Below are positions 12,949 to 24,119 of a stretch of DNA of 64,000 nt, piece after piece. Under the pieces are notes generated by a model. That model made no database searches, was not told the origin of the DNA, and worked only from the letters and a program-made list of their open reading frames with translations. Each line of letters begins with the position of its first letter. The stretch's first letter is position 1. Position numbers and translations under genes: made by a program. The DNA comes from Climacium dendroides (taxonomy: Eukaryota > Streptophyta > Bryopsida > Hypnales > Climaciaceae), in contig OX467091.1 in NCBI GenBank assembly GCA_950106755.1, positions 26,181,538 to 26,245,537 on the forward strand, written 5' to 3'.

Positions 12949-13889
12949 GTTGGATTGTAAATAGTTTGATGAATGGAGAATCACAAACTTCATTCAGAGG
13001 TTGCAATAGTGATGCTCTACAATACTCACAATGACAACGAAGAATGGATTCCTACCAAATACAAGAGATTGTCATGGGTGAGGTTAAATCTAGAGTTTAG
13101 GGGAACTTGGATTAGAGAGACTCATTGATATAGAGGTGAAAGAATAAGAAGATCTTATAAAGCTTAAATTGTGGACTTTAGATTCAAAGTTGATGGCTGG
13201 AAGCATATTTCCAACAAGTCTAAATTAGTGAATTAGAGATGGTATTTGTAAGATATGTGTATTACAAGCATTAAGTGCTTCTGGATTTGGAAATTCACTA
13301 TGAACGGATTCCATGCAATTGTAACACTCCATTGCATCTTTGTTTCTACCATGAATAAGTTCTAATTTGTTTCTAGCAAGTGACTACAATTTTTTCTTAG
13401 TTGTTACTTTTGTGTAGTGTATTTTTTATTAAAAATAATTCTATACCAATCATTTTTTGAAGATTGGGTGGAGCCAAATTCTATACTTGGAGACATTGTC
13501 ATTGTTTACAACACTATTGATGAGGCCAACCGCGATGGGCATTCTTACAATGACTTGTTTGAGATTTGAGATGGGTATCTTTTTTTCTAACATGGTCTAT
13601 GTTTCACCTATCTCTAAGGTTTTGTACGGAACAATTGAGTCGTTGCTATTGCCAACATTTAATGACCTAAATTGGCCCCTCTCAAACATACACACCAGTG
13701 AAGCTTTCAAAGTCAAGTTCCATGTTGATTTTTAGTCTATAATCAAAGCCACATGTGAGTAGGTTTTTATTTCTTATTCAAAAATAAATTCCTAAAGGTA
13801 GAGTTTGAACTCTAGGAGGTAAAATACTTCTAATCAGAATCTAAAATTTTCCTAAGAGATCCAATTGCAAGATTCTTTAAATACAACTT
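12949..13889. other. Intergenic DNA, weak coding-like patch
   Basis: The stretch 13457-13735 is open on the plus strand. It has slightly higher G+C and a second frame that looks partly protein-like, but I find no splice partners and no family. It may be a decayed element fragment. Confidence 0.25.
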
Positions 13890-15160
13890 CCATACATCAT
13901 ATCAATGAACCAAGGATTTAGAACCACTAATCATCAATTCAATTGACTTTGGCTTTCTAACTTTTGCTTCAATTATTCTTCACTCCAATAACACTTCTTG
14001 TTTAATTCTTTTCTTCAAAATACTCCATTGTGTTATATATCTTTAGCTTTTGTCCAATTGGCTCCCACTCCAAAGAATAATCAACAGCATCCAACTTTCA
14101 ATTCCAATTGATCTTTTGTATTATACTCTATAATTATAGTCAGCATCAGTCTTCCCAATTGTTTTTTCACAGCAACTCCCCAATTTGCACTAGTGTTCAC
14201 AATTAGTTGGCCCTTTAAATTCTTTTAATTCCAATTGATCTCTCTAAAATTAAATCCAATTTTCTCACAATCATATTTTTCAATATTAAATTCCGATTGT
14301 CCAATCTTTATTCTCTTACAAATTTTGGTTCTCATTGTCTCTCAATTTCAATTGATTTAACTCTTAATTTCAAATTGATTGCCTCTACATTTCCAAGTTC
14401 TCATTCAACATTCATTTCAATCTGGTTCTTATATTATTAAATTCACAATTGGATACATTCTTACAATCTATTGATTTCTCACATCATACATTCCAGTTAA
14501 TTCTCACCCAATAATTTTAATCACACTCAAAACATCCAGTATTACTTTTCTAATTGATTTTTCTCTATACATAGATTACTCAATTAACTCTAATCGATTT
14601 CTTCCAATTTCTACACATTAGTTTCTCCAATTTAATTTCATTCTAATCGGTCTTCAATTTAGTAATTTACACAAATTCTCCCTATCGGTATTCACATCTA
14701 TTTCTCACCCTCACACATAGAACACAACAGATCTTTACAAATATTTCCACAATTGTTTTTCTTTTCAACAATAAATCCTCCCTTCATACACAACATTCAC
14801 ACATTTCCAAACAATTACACACACAATTATTCATCGCACAACTCACAATTGCAAACAAATTCTATTACAAAACAAACACAAAATTAGATAATTGTTTTTA
14901 CTACTAGCTATTGGAAGGAGTCCCTGCATACTGAGGTCAACTGACTACACAATTGAGAATCCAAAACTAAGTACTGAATCCAACAGTCACAGCTACCGAT
15001 CAGCCACAACATCCTTTGAAATCCCAACTCCAAATACAATCGATAAATACTAAATATTATCCACCCAACTATACTCCTGATTGGTAAAACTACATATTTA
15101 ACTAGAAAAACTAACAATTGGCCAAAAAAGAAATACATCAATTGACTACACTACCATTGG
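13890..15160. repeat. Region dense in CAATTG/CCAATTG motifs
   Basis: A pyrimidine-biased stretch in which CCAATTG, CAATTGA or near variants recur every 30-50 bp over about 1.2 kb. Composition and motif spacing resemble the solo LTR at 45246-47387, whose core is CCAATTTGG. I infer an old, related long LTR or LTR fragment, but I cannot find TG...CA ends with a target duplication here. Confidence 0.4.
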
Positions 15161-16339
15161 AAGTTGTATGGGATATCTCTAGATGTTTGTTCCTTTGTAC
15201 ATTTTTGTTGAATTTTTGGCCAAAAAAAACAACAACAAAAGAATCTAGGGTCTGCACATTTAGATGATCATATCGCAGATGGCCACCATATGTGAGCCCC
15301 AAGATTGTCACCTAGAACTCAACTCTTCTTTTTTTGCTTTTGTTTATATTTACCCTTAATTATTAACAAAAAGATAGAAAAAGAGAGTTAACATGGTGTT
15401 GGGAGAGATTTTCTACAAATATAGCATCAAGTTCCTAAATACATAGAAGTGCTTAAAATGCTTTCAAATTATCAATTTAGAATTTAATTTGGTGAATTAG
15501 AATCTAATTAAGAGTTTAATGGAAATTGGCCCGATTGGCATTCCAATAATAAATCACTCAAAATTGGGAATAATTTAATTTTACAGCAACCGACCACGAT
15601 AGAAGGATAAAGTTGGAGGATAAAGTTTAGAAGCATCTCCCTTGATACTAGGAATCTCTACCAAGGCATTTTTGTTGAAGGTCTCTATTCAATTTTGCAA
15701 TTGGTAGACAAGTCGGGCCCTTATGGCCTCATGCTAGCTAGCTTGTTTGTATGGTAGTATGTTCTAAAAGCAATCATTTAAGGGTTAGTTCGCCTTTTTC
15801 ATAGGTTTTTGTAGACAAAAGTATTTTAATATCCTTTTTTAGAAAAAGAAAAATAGACATGGAACCTAATAGAAGTAATGTATTTTTCCAAGTTACTTAT
15901 AAATTTTCAAAGATTAAGGACATAGGCACCTATTTGTAACCATAGATCTCCCAAAATCCGTCTACTTGTAGCTTGTAAAGAGATGTGCAGATCTAAAGAC
16001 TTTGATTGTCTCTTGCAATAGAAAAATAATTTTTCCTAGATGCATTCAATTGTTAAAGTGGTCCATCCAAGGATCACCTCATCTCCATTCTACCCCTAAA
16101 GCTAGGGTCCATTTGAAAAAGATTGTCCATTTTACAGCACACTACCATATTGTGGATTGAGTAGATAGTGACACAAAGGTTTACTCCACCTCTAAATTAA
16201 ATATATTTTTTTAATTCCCCAATCCATCCAAATTATATATTTTTTTAATTCCTCACCCACAATTCCAACCCCAACTAAAGCCCCAACCCTAACCCTAAAC
16301 CTCTCCCCTCCCCTCAATTTGTAACTTCACATTGATATA
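15161..16339. other. Intergenic DNA
   Basis: No gene is seen. There is a short telomere-like CCCTAACCCTAAAC stretch near 16285-16300 followed by CCCTCCCCTC. A few A-runs are present and nothing else can be supported. Confidence 0.4.
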
Positions 16340-17212
16340 GGGTTCTGCAATTGATATGGGATATTAGTGTGTACATGTATGTCTTTTGTATACTTATATC
16401 CATATTTGTTTTTTGTACTCATATCCGTCTTCTATATCCATATTCGTCTTTTGTATATGTATCCATAATTGTATTCATATTCATATCCATACCCGCCTTT
16501 TATACATGTATCCATATCTGTCTTCTATATTTGTATCTGTTTTGTATACATATTCATATCCCCAATTGAAGGCTTTGACATTGGTTTTATTTTTTTTCCT
16601 ATGAGAAGATCTATGGTCTGAAATTTTTGAAAATAAAAAATGAGAACAAGGGCCAAGGGAAGGGGGGTGCATTTTTTACAAGATAGTGATTAGGGGGAGT
16701 TGGTACAGATAGACTATTCTTCATCTCCAATAAAATTAAATTTCAAGAGGGGTAAAGGTATTAGGTTCTCAAATCACCCACCTATGAGCTAGAATTGAAT
16801 TTTGGGGAGGTGAATCTTCTTGAAGAATAGATAATTTTTTATTGTAATAATTAGATTTTTTTTGTTTGTCCCTTATACTATAACTAATTTCCAAAGGTTG
16901 GTTGGGGAGTCTCCTATTTTAGGGTTGAAGTTTCATAATGTCCAAGCCCTTCATACTCACATGTCTTAACCCTAAAATGCCTCAAAGGACATAGTACGGA
17001 GAGCTTTTGGGCAACCCACTACACCAAAAATGATGTTTAGGATTATGTTACATTTAGTGTTACTTAGTGTATTATTTGACTCACTCAAATTCTCATTTAG
17101 AGTGACATTTAATTTTAGTAACATTAACCCTTTAAGATTTGTGCATCTAAAAGTAGATGCGCCTTGGTCAATCTTGATTGTAATTTTCAAAACAACTATT
17201 TTTAGAATTTGA
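16340..17212 (+). repeat. Minisatellite-bearing repeat, short copy 1
   Basis: Order of parts: a degenerate GTATCC/ATATCCATATTYGT minisatellite (about 16365-16565); a purine/G-rich block (about 16625-16670); a GATTAGGGGGAG...CTTCATCTCC block (from 16687); a CCCACCTATGAGCT... GGTGAATCTTCTTG block (from about 16778); then a ~380-bp 3' block (about 16834-17212). The same parts in the same order occur in the longer copy at 24120-27262, which shows that this copy is internally deleted. Short frames over the minisatellite are artefacts. Confidence 0.65.
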
Positions 17213-17682
17213 TTTAAACAAAGAAAATGAAGCTTAACGAGTCTTGTTTCTACTCCATTTGAAAAATGTGAAAAATGTGAAGAATAGAAAGAATTATTGA
17301 AATTGAAAATTCTGTGTGTTGAAATCCAAATAACATAGTATGGTGTAGTTTTCATTTGTATTTATATGTTCATACACTAAAAATATCAAAAATGTATCCT
17401 AAAATTATGTACTTCCAAATCCAACTTGATGGTGGTAATATAACTTAAAAGTTCATCACCATTTTGTCTCAATGGAGTTTGATGTACTCCGGGAAGTCCA
17501 CAGAGGTCTTCAAAGTCGGCTGCAATTTCTTGTACACTGTCACCCATTGGCCAACAAATTCAATTAAGTGCTAAATTCTACATTTGTTAGTCATTTATTA
17601 TTGAAGGAAGCATTGATGTAAAAGTAGTTTCTTTTTATGCTGGAATTTTGTGCACTAATCATTCTTAGCTGTATGTTTGTAG

Positions 17683-18011
17683 GGAGAAAAAATAAAGACT
17701 ATACTAGAATCAAGTGGAAGTGAGATGGTAAGGGTAGTTCGAAGTTTGAACCAAGCAAGTGCTCTCATTGAGAAGAGTTTTCGTAACTATATCAAAAGCA
17801 AGTCATGTGATTAGGACATGAGGAGTCATGTGACTTGTGTGGTACTACATTAAGAATATGAATGAATGCTTTTGTGGTGTTGATGCAGAGAACCTTCGTG
17901 GGCATTAATGCTTTCACAGTCTTTCAAGAGATAGTATTGAGGGCTATAAAGGATCCTTGTGTCAACAACATAATCAAATTCTTGTCGGTGATTTGCAAAT
18001 TAAAAGTAGAG
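17683..18011 (+). pseudogene. Two exon-like blocks of unknown origin
   Basis: The block 17683 to about 17790 (acceptor TTTGTAG) is helical and Ser/Val/Leu-rich. The block 17889-18011 (acceptor GATGCAG, donor GAG/GTATGA, 41 codons) is an uninterrupted hydrophobic-helical segment. Each looks like a plant exon, but I could not join them in a compatible phase. I read this as a decayed gene fragment and do not recognise the family. Confidence 0.3.
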
Positions 18012-19119
18012 GTATGATCATTTTAATGAGTTGGTGGCATTTATTACAAACATTGCACATTGCAAATGAATTGTGGCAATCACATATTGAGTTTGATTGT
18101 CAAAAGAGGTTGTAGTTGATAAACTCAAGTCGTCGACACTTTTTGTTCAAGGATTATGTAGACCTGAAGCTTTGCTCAGATTTGATATTACTAGAGGATT
18201 GTTATCATTCTCTTGCTCAAAAAGATCAAGAACCTAGACTGCCATGCCTAGATATAGGAAACTCAAATTATATTGTTTTATCTCATTCAGTGTTTTTTAA
18301 GCTATATAATTTGTTTTATTGTAGCAAATCGCTAAGATGATCGGAAAACAAATTTTGTTTTAGTTTGTAGGGGACAATGTTTGTAGCTTCAAAGGATGTC
18401 AATCTAAGATAGCTACTCTTCATAGCAATAGCAATCAAAATGAATGTTAAAAAGGTGACAATTCCTAGACACACTCTTCCAACAAACTAATTTTATATTA
18501 GGTTGTGAATCACCCAATTGTATTGGCAAGTTGTTACAATTTTGTGATCCAAAGGGCCAACTTAAAGAAAGTCAAACTTGATACTTATTGTTGCAATTTT
18601 ACTCTGAGTTGCTGTAGGTAATTGATGAACTTATGAAGAAGAATTCTACAAAGGCTCCTATGGATCTATCAATCTTTACCCTACACATTTGAAGTGTCCA
18701 AAGCAATTGAAGGGAGTGAAAAATGAGAAAAACTTTGATAGATAGATGCATAAGTGGATTGTGTAGATAAACATATACAAGATTAACTTACAATTATATG
18801 TGTACCTTTTTCATACGATGAAAGTGCTCAAATTTTATTCACAAAAATTGTGCAATTTGATGTATAGAAAGATATGTATTATCATGAACACAAATATTCC
18901 AATTTCCATACCTGTAATGTGCAAAAATTTGACCTACGGATAGTGGTCACTATTCATGCCTACAAAATGCTAGAAATTCATGAATGGATCAAGGCTTATG
19001 TACACTCAAACTTTGCATATGAAAAACAACCATTTTCTTGTTAGGACATAATTTAGGAACTATTTTCATAAGATAATAAACCCACCCTTTCATCTATGCC
19101 ATATATAAGTTTTGTCCAA
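18012..19119. other. AT-rich DNA with no clear feature
   Basis: A 74-codon frame at 18116-18340 and other short frames show no splice context or recognisable motif. I see nothing else. Confidence 0.4.
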
Positions 19120-19490
19120 TTTCATGTATTACAATGTAGCAAAAAGATGTGAACCGTCCTATTTTCCACACACACCTCTACTTTGAAAACCTAGGGCATT
19201 TGATCTTTGTTCAAAAAAATCTCCCCCCTCCAATGCCATTGATTAAAAAAAACTTGCAATATGATATGGATACATGATATAGATATGGGTACAAACTAGA
19301 GACATATATGGATAAAAAGTAGGAATACAAACTTCAGATACAAATACAAATATACAAACATAGAATTGAAATATGGATACAAAAACGGCATTGGAAATAT
19401 AATCCATATCAAATGCCACATAAATTACCTCACAAAAATCACAAATAGGGTTGGGATAGGGAGTAAATGAATTCAATTCAATTTAAATTA
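19120..19490 (-). repeat. Minisatellite repeat, inverted copy 2
   Basis: In reverse orientation this carries the same parts as the 16340 copy: a conserved block with AAAAAGATG near 19140, a C-rich tract (the complement of the G-rich tract) near 19225, then degenerate GGATAC/GATACAAA minisatellite units to about 19400. The Tyr/Ile/Phe-rich minus-strand frame here is a minisatellite artefact. Confidence 0.55.
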
Positions 19491-19559
19491 ATTTTTTAGG
19501 GGGTGGGATGGGGGTTAAATAAATTGAATTGCATTTTAAAAATTTGAGGACATTGTCTC

Positions 19560-19950
19560 ACTATGTACTAAAAAGATGCGAACATGATGTTTTAGGGTCA
19601 ATTTCCCCCCTCCCCTCCTCCCCTTCCCCTTCCTTCTTGAAAAAATCAATAACTATTGATTTGAGTTGAGAAAAAATTCCCCACCCCTCCCAATGTTGTT
19701 GATCTTTTGGAAAAATCAAAGCCATGGATGTTGAATAAACAATCTTGGTCATTCAAATATGGATATAGAATACGGATGGAGATATGGATACATAATATGG
19801 TACATATACATGTATAGATATAGACATATGATATGGTGCAAATACAAATATATAACAAAAATGATACAAATACAAGTACAAATACAAATACGGATACAAA
19901 TATAGAATTTGAATATTGACATGTCCCATATTGATTGCATTGAAACTACT
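19560..19950 (-). repeat. Minisatellite repeat, inverted copy 3
   Basis: A second reverse-orientation copy immediately downstream of the first. It has the AAAAGATGCGAACATG block, a C-rich tract near 19605-19635, a TGTTGTTGATC block, then GATATGGATAC-type minisatellite units to about 19910 and a CATGTCCCATATTGATT end. The two inverted copies are about 70 bp apart and look like a tandem duplication. Confidence 0.55.
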
Positions 19951-20192
19951 TTGTGGGAAATGCAAGTAGGGGTGGTGGTGGAGTTGGAGAGATATTAAAA
20001 CACATAATAATTTGAATTTGAATGAAAACCTTCAACAATTGGAGGGGGATTAAAATGCATAATAAAATAATGAAAACTTGTGACAATTGGGAAGGGATTA
20101 ACATACATAATAAATAATGAAAACTTATTTTGAGCTCTTTTTCTCTATGTATCTAGAAGATGCAAAACACATCTTCTGGGTTTACTACTGAC

Positions 20193-20468
20193 TAAGGTAG
20201 GTACACCCAAATGTGCCACTGACCTTAAACCGCCATCTATACCATATGTACATCTCCAAAATCAGTTCTGTACCTATGTGGAAGAAACGCTTTCAGAACC
20301 CAACTTTGTTCCTTAATAACTTTTGCATACAGTATCCAAATGCCACATTCTCTGGTGCGTTGGAACCTCCTTTCACTTGCCAACAAGAACATATGAAAAG
20401 TTGACCAATTCAATATTAGGAAATAGGCTCAGTAGCAATTAGTGGCGGTTTTAGGTGTACCCACCTTA
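20193..20468. mobile_element. MITE-like element with TAAGGTRGGTACACC ends
   Basis: The left end, TAAGGTAGGTACACCC, and the complement of the right end, TAAGGTGGGTACACCT, match over about 16 bp. A further shared AACCGCCA block lies inside each end. The interior of about 240 bp has no coding sequence. I could not define a target duplication with confidence, so the superfamily is open. Confidence 0.5.
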
Positions 20469-21604
20469 TATTGAATTTAGCATCTATTTCACACAACGTC
20501 TCCAAAAAATGCAGTATGCAGTGCGCTCCCATGGTGGCAATTGTTCTTTTTTGACGGCGTCCTTCACACTGGCTTGTGTACCCCGGGAACCGCCATAATA
20601 GGGCATCCCCAACGCTCTGCTTAGGCCATCACCCATGAGATCCAATTTGAATTGAACGCCCCACCCACAGCAAATCAATTGCAAATCGCCGTTCGTACAC
20701 TTCACAAGATCCACCAAGTGCATGCTTAGTAATATACGTTAATACACTCGACTTGGCTTCAGTGGTCAACAAATCAAACTGACCTTACGGTGACAAATTA
20801 GATAGTTTCTAAACCATTGCGTTCATCTGATCGACCGAAGCAATGCAATTCTCAGCAAGCAAAGGACATACAGAGATTGAAGCGTCAAGGAGCATGCAAT
20901 TCAAAGTCTGATAACTTCGTTCAAGAGCTAGTCCCAAGAAAGCTCACCTCGTAGAATGAATCCGAAGGCGAGATCGAACCCCAGCTAGATCACTGCGGAC
21001 CTTGCGTGCGGGGACAGTGCCAAGACAGAAGCGATCAAAAGATAACGTCTTTCTGCACATTTACAGCGTTAACAATGTTGTAAGGGATAGGGGTGTGGCC
21101 ATGGATAGCAGAACTCCAGTATGAATGAGTTGTGACGGTCACCCTTCTTGAGCCTCTTTGCTACTGAGAACGCGTCTAGTCCATTTTGTCTGTACCGTGA
21201 TTCTGGGGAACGCGCTTCATCTCCGACAAAATTAAATTTCAATAATAATGTGACCAATAAGCAAGACTCTGTACAGCCACTGTACGTGCTGAGTCACTCA
21301 TGTTGGGAACTTGGTATTGGCGTATTGCATGTCCGGTCAAAATGCATCAATAAAATTAGTCATATACTTGTCTGTACAGACTGTATCCTATGCCCGAGCT
21401 AATCATGCTTGGGAAGAGCCAGCTAGCTAGGGTCGTTTCCCGGAATTGGGATCTATGATACTGTAAAGCTCGTGAGTGAGATCGATTCCAATCTCTCTAC
21501 CAGCTGCAAGAGCGTTCAGAATTTCTCATTTCTCATTTCCTTAGGTTGGTTCCAAATGTAAAGTGTAACTGCCAGTTTCCCTGCTTGTCTTGTGTGGTTC
21601 ATGC
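20469..21604. other. Higher-G+C stretch before the DUF247 gene
   Basis: G+C rises and the sequence looks gene-derived. A minus-strand frame at 20484-20723 is open for 79 codons and a plus-strand frame at 21148-21402 for 84, but neither resolves into a known family. A fragment of the old CTTCATCTCC...AAATTAAATTTCAA repeat lies at about 21208-21245. I looked here for the missing N-terminal half of the DUF247 gene and did not find it. Confidence 0.35.
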
Positions 21605-22510
21605 ATGGATGGTGGTCTCCACTGTTCTATCAGTTTCGGGAATTCTCGTTTTCCACATCTAGATTCATTGTTTATTCTCGATCAATGCTCCATGAGCAGA
21701 GTACGCCCATTGGGGTGTTTGAGAGACACATTCTGTTCGCAAGAAATGAACGACGTCCGGCATAGCGATCAACGAATGCACCAACACTTGATTTCAACAT
21801 ATCCTGTGGAACCCATAGAGAAGTCTTTGATAAACTGTCAGCATCTTCTGGATTGCCTGTACAGAGTGATTTGTGGTCACACTTTACCTTTCAAAGATGA
21901 ACCAGATCATGATCACTGTTCCCACCCTGTTTTGGAGAGCCTACCCTCTGTCACGCGGCTCCAGGAAGTCGGCATCAGTGTCATGGGCACGGTCCCCACT
22001 TTGAGGGATATCAAATTGAGTGGTCGAGGATACCTGGGAAATGCAATATTACATTTACCCAAAGTCAGGTTGCACGATTACAGTGAGTCGGCTTTCCACA
22101 ACCTGGCGCTTCATGAGCATTTGTTCTACGGAGTGAAAGGCGGGGATTTGAGAAACTATCTCCAGTGCATGGCCACCTTGAGCATCGACAACTCGGACCT
22201 GCAGGTTTTGAGCGAACAAGGAGTAATGAGCTACCATGTAACAAGTAGGGACACCGTTCTAGGCATGTGGGATCGCACTCAGAAGGGAGTCTCTTCCTCG
22301 ATACCTTCGAGGACGTGGGTGGAATGTTATCGCCACATTCACCAACACCGTAATACACCATTAAAGAGATGGAGACGGGAATGCTGGACTCTGTTCTTGG
22401 CGAAACCCTGGACTTTGGTGAGCGTGCTGGCGGCTATCGTGCTGTTGTTTCTTACAGCCGCACAGACTTGGCTTACAGCATTTCCACCCAAGGCGAAGAC
22501 ATTAAATTGA
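21605..22510 (+). CDS. DUF247 family protein, N-terminally truncated
   Basis: The product is a member of the plant DUF247 family, single-exon proteins with one C-terminal membrane anchor and no settled general function; some act in grass self-incompatibility. The first ATG of this frame is at 21605 and gives about 301 residues. Visible family features are the SVTRLQEVGI block after the variable middle, the LSGRGYLGNAILHLPKVRLHDYS region, the FHNLALHEHLF block, the YLQCMATLS...DLQVLSEQGV region, and a C-terminal hydrophobic helix (about 15 residues before a QTWLTAFPP tail). Family members are usually 400-550 residues, and the N-terminal third (SIGPYHHG-type start) is absent upstream. This is therefore either a truncated pseudogene or a gene whose 5' exon I cannot see. 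The second frame at 22369-22656 is a shadow. Confidence 0.7.
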   Translation: MDGGLHCSISFGNSRFPHLDSLFILDQCSMSRVRPLGCLRDTFCSQEMNDVRHSDQRMHQHLISTYPVEPIEKSLINCQHLLDCLYRVICGHTLPFKDEPDHDHCSHPVLESLPSVTRLQEVGISVMGTVPTLRDIKLSGRGYLGNAILHLPKVRLHDYSESAFHNLALHEHLFYGVKGGDLRNYLQCMATLSIDNSDLQVLSEQGVMSYHVTSRDTVLGMWDRTQKGVSSSIPSRTWVECYRHIHQHRNTPLKRWRRECWTLFLAKPWTLVSVLAAIVLLFLTAAQTWLTAFPPKAKTLN

Positions 22511-22609
22511 TTTCCTGGCTTGCAGGCTGCGACAGAGGGACTTTGCCGAAGCCACTACAAAGTGTTGTTAACCCCTCGTCGCCTACGGGACCTCACATAG
22601 TTTTAAGCC

Positions 22610-23110
22610 CAATTCAAAGTGCTGTAATTTTTGCATCCAATGTCCAAATTCAATAAAACTTGTTGAGAAATTTGCGCTCTCTTTTGTAGTTTATGTCATA
22701 ATATTTTCAGATCAATCTAGGATGTACTGATTTCTTGAAAGCCAATCGAAATTCACAAGTTCAATTTGAGTTCACCAAACTGCATTTGAAGGCTACAACT
22801 TTGGGGACTTGTATCTCCTTCATCCAATGTTTTTTTCAATAAGATTTGTTGGGTTATGTTCCCCTTGAAATCTAGTTATTGTGGTAAAATTTTCATGTCA
22901 ATCCAAGTTGTTTTGAATGATTGGGAGCAATTCAAAGTTCAAAATCCCAACATTTTTGGATTACAGTGAACTTCAACAACACATTTCTTCTTTGTATAGT
23001 GTCCATTTGCAATAAAAGATTTTGGAAAAGTTGCACATACTAGTTTAGTTTATGTGTTAAAATATCATATCAATCCAAAAAGTTATGAGTGACTAAGAAG
23101 CATTTTAGTA
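22610..23110. repeat. Degenerate ~190-bp tandem repeat, about three units
   Basis: Three diverged units follow one another. Each runs through a CCAATGTCCAATTTCAATAAAA-like segment, a TTTGTTGAGAAAG-like segment, a TAGTTTATGTGTTAAAATTTTCA-like segment and ATCAATCCAA. They begin just past the DUF247 stop codon. Divergence is too high to set exact unit borders by eye. Confidence 0.5.
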
Positions 23111-24119
23111 GGAAAAGGTTCAGCCATAGATGTGCTTTTTGCAACTTTTCTTGCTATTTTTTTGACATTTGCAAGTCATTTTGTAGACACAATGAGTCAA
23201 TTCAATAATATTTTCTTTCACCAATGTGTTTGTATGGTGGTTTTGAATCACTTTATAGTTTAAAGTTTTTTCATTTGAGTAGGTTTAAAAATCAAATTTC
23301 ACCTCCAAATGTTTTGCTAAGAAAATCTGAGCATCCTTTTTCAACACTAGGAACATTATAATCTTGCAATCTTTGTGGTCAAATGACTTTAAATCTGATT
23401 CATGTCATCTGATTCATGTCATCTACAACACGAATAATAAAAGATAATTTGAAGGTGAGAGCTTCATCTTCTCCTTCATTGATGAAATTCTCCAGTTGAG
23501 TTGCAAGCTTTTTTCCTCCTTTCAGAAGCACTAAGGTAAACCAACCTTTTACATGCAGGATGACTGGTATGCCCTATTGGCATTGTTGAGAATTCTCATG
23601 TAAACACAAAGGTGAGAAATGGGTTGATTTTTTATTTTATTTTTACAAAGTTCAAATTTGTTATCAAATTTATACAAATGTAAGCAACACAACTTTTGTT
23701 CACGGAAGCCCATGAAAAAGGCAAACCAACCCTTAAATGGTTGCTTTTAAAGCATACAAGCTAGCTAGCAGGAGGCCAATGAGGGCCCGACTAATTACCA
23801 ATAATTCTCGAGAAACGGGTTTTCTGTATGGGAGGATGACCGTCACATCTCATTTGTATTGGAGTTCTCCTATCTAAGTCGAGACTCTGAGCATTGTTAG
23901 CTCATTGTCATTGTGACAAACTATCATAATGAACTCAAAAAAAATCAAATTGATTTCATTACAACCCCCCAATGAGTTCAAAAAATAAATTTAAATTAAT
24001 TTTTTATACACCCCTCATTGAGCTCAAAAATAAATTTTTTTCATACACACCCACCCCAATGAGCTCAAAAAAACAATTTAAAATAAATTTTTTCATTCCA
24101 CCCCCTTTGTAGTTTCCAA
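23111..24119. other. Intergenic DNA
   Basis: AT-rich. An imperfect tandem pattern of AATGAGCTCAAAAA... AATTTTTTTCAT occurs three or four times between about 23930 and 24100. No gene is seen. Confidence 0.45.

Noticed and set aside
16280..16305. Possible interstitial telomere repeat (CCCTAACCCTAAAC)
   Set aside because: Only about two imperfect units; chance or a minor internal site.
16351..16672. Tyr/Ile/Phe-rich frames on both strands
   Set aside because: Frames across a GTATCC-type minisatellite; the same artefact recurs at 19243-19965.
22369..22656. 95-codon plus-strand frame
   Set aside because: Overlaps the DUF247 frame in another phase; the DUF247 reading has family motifs.
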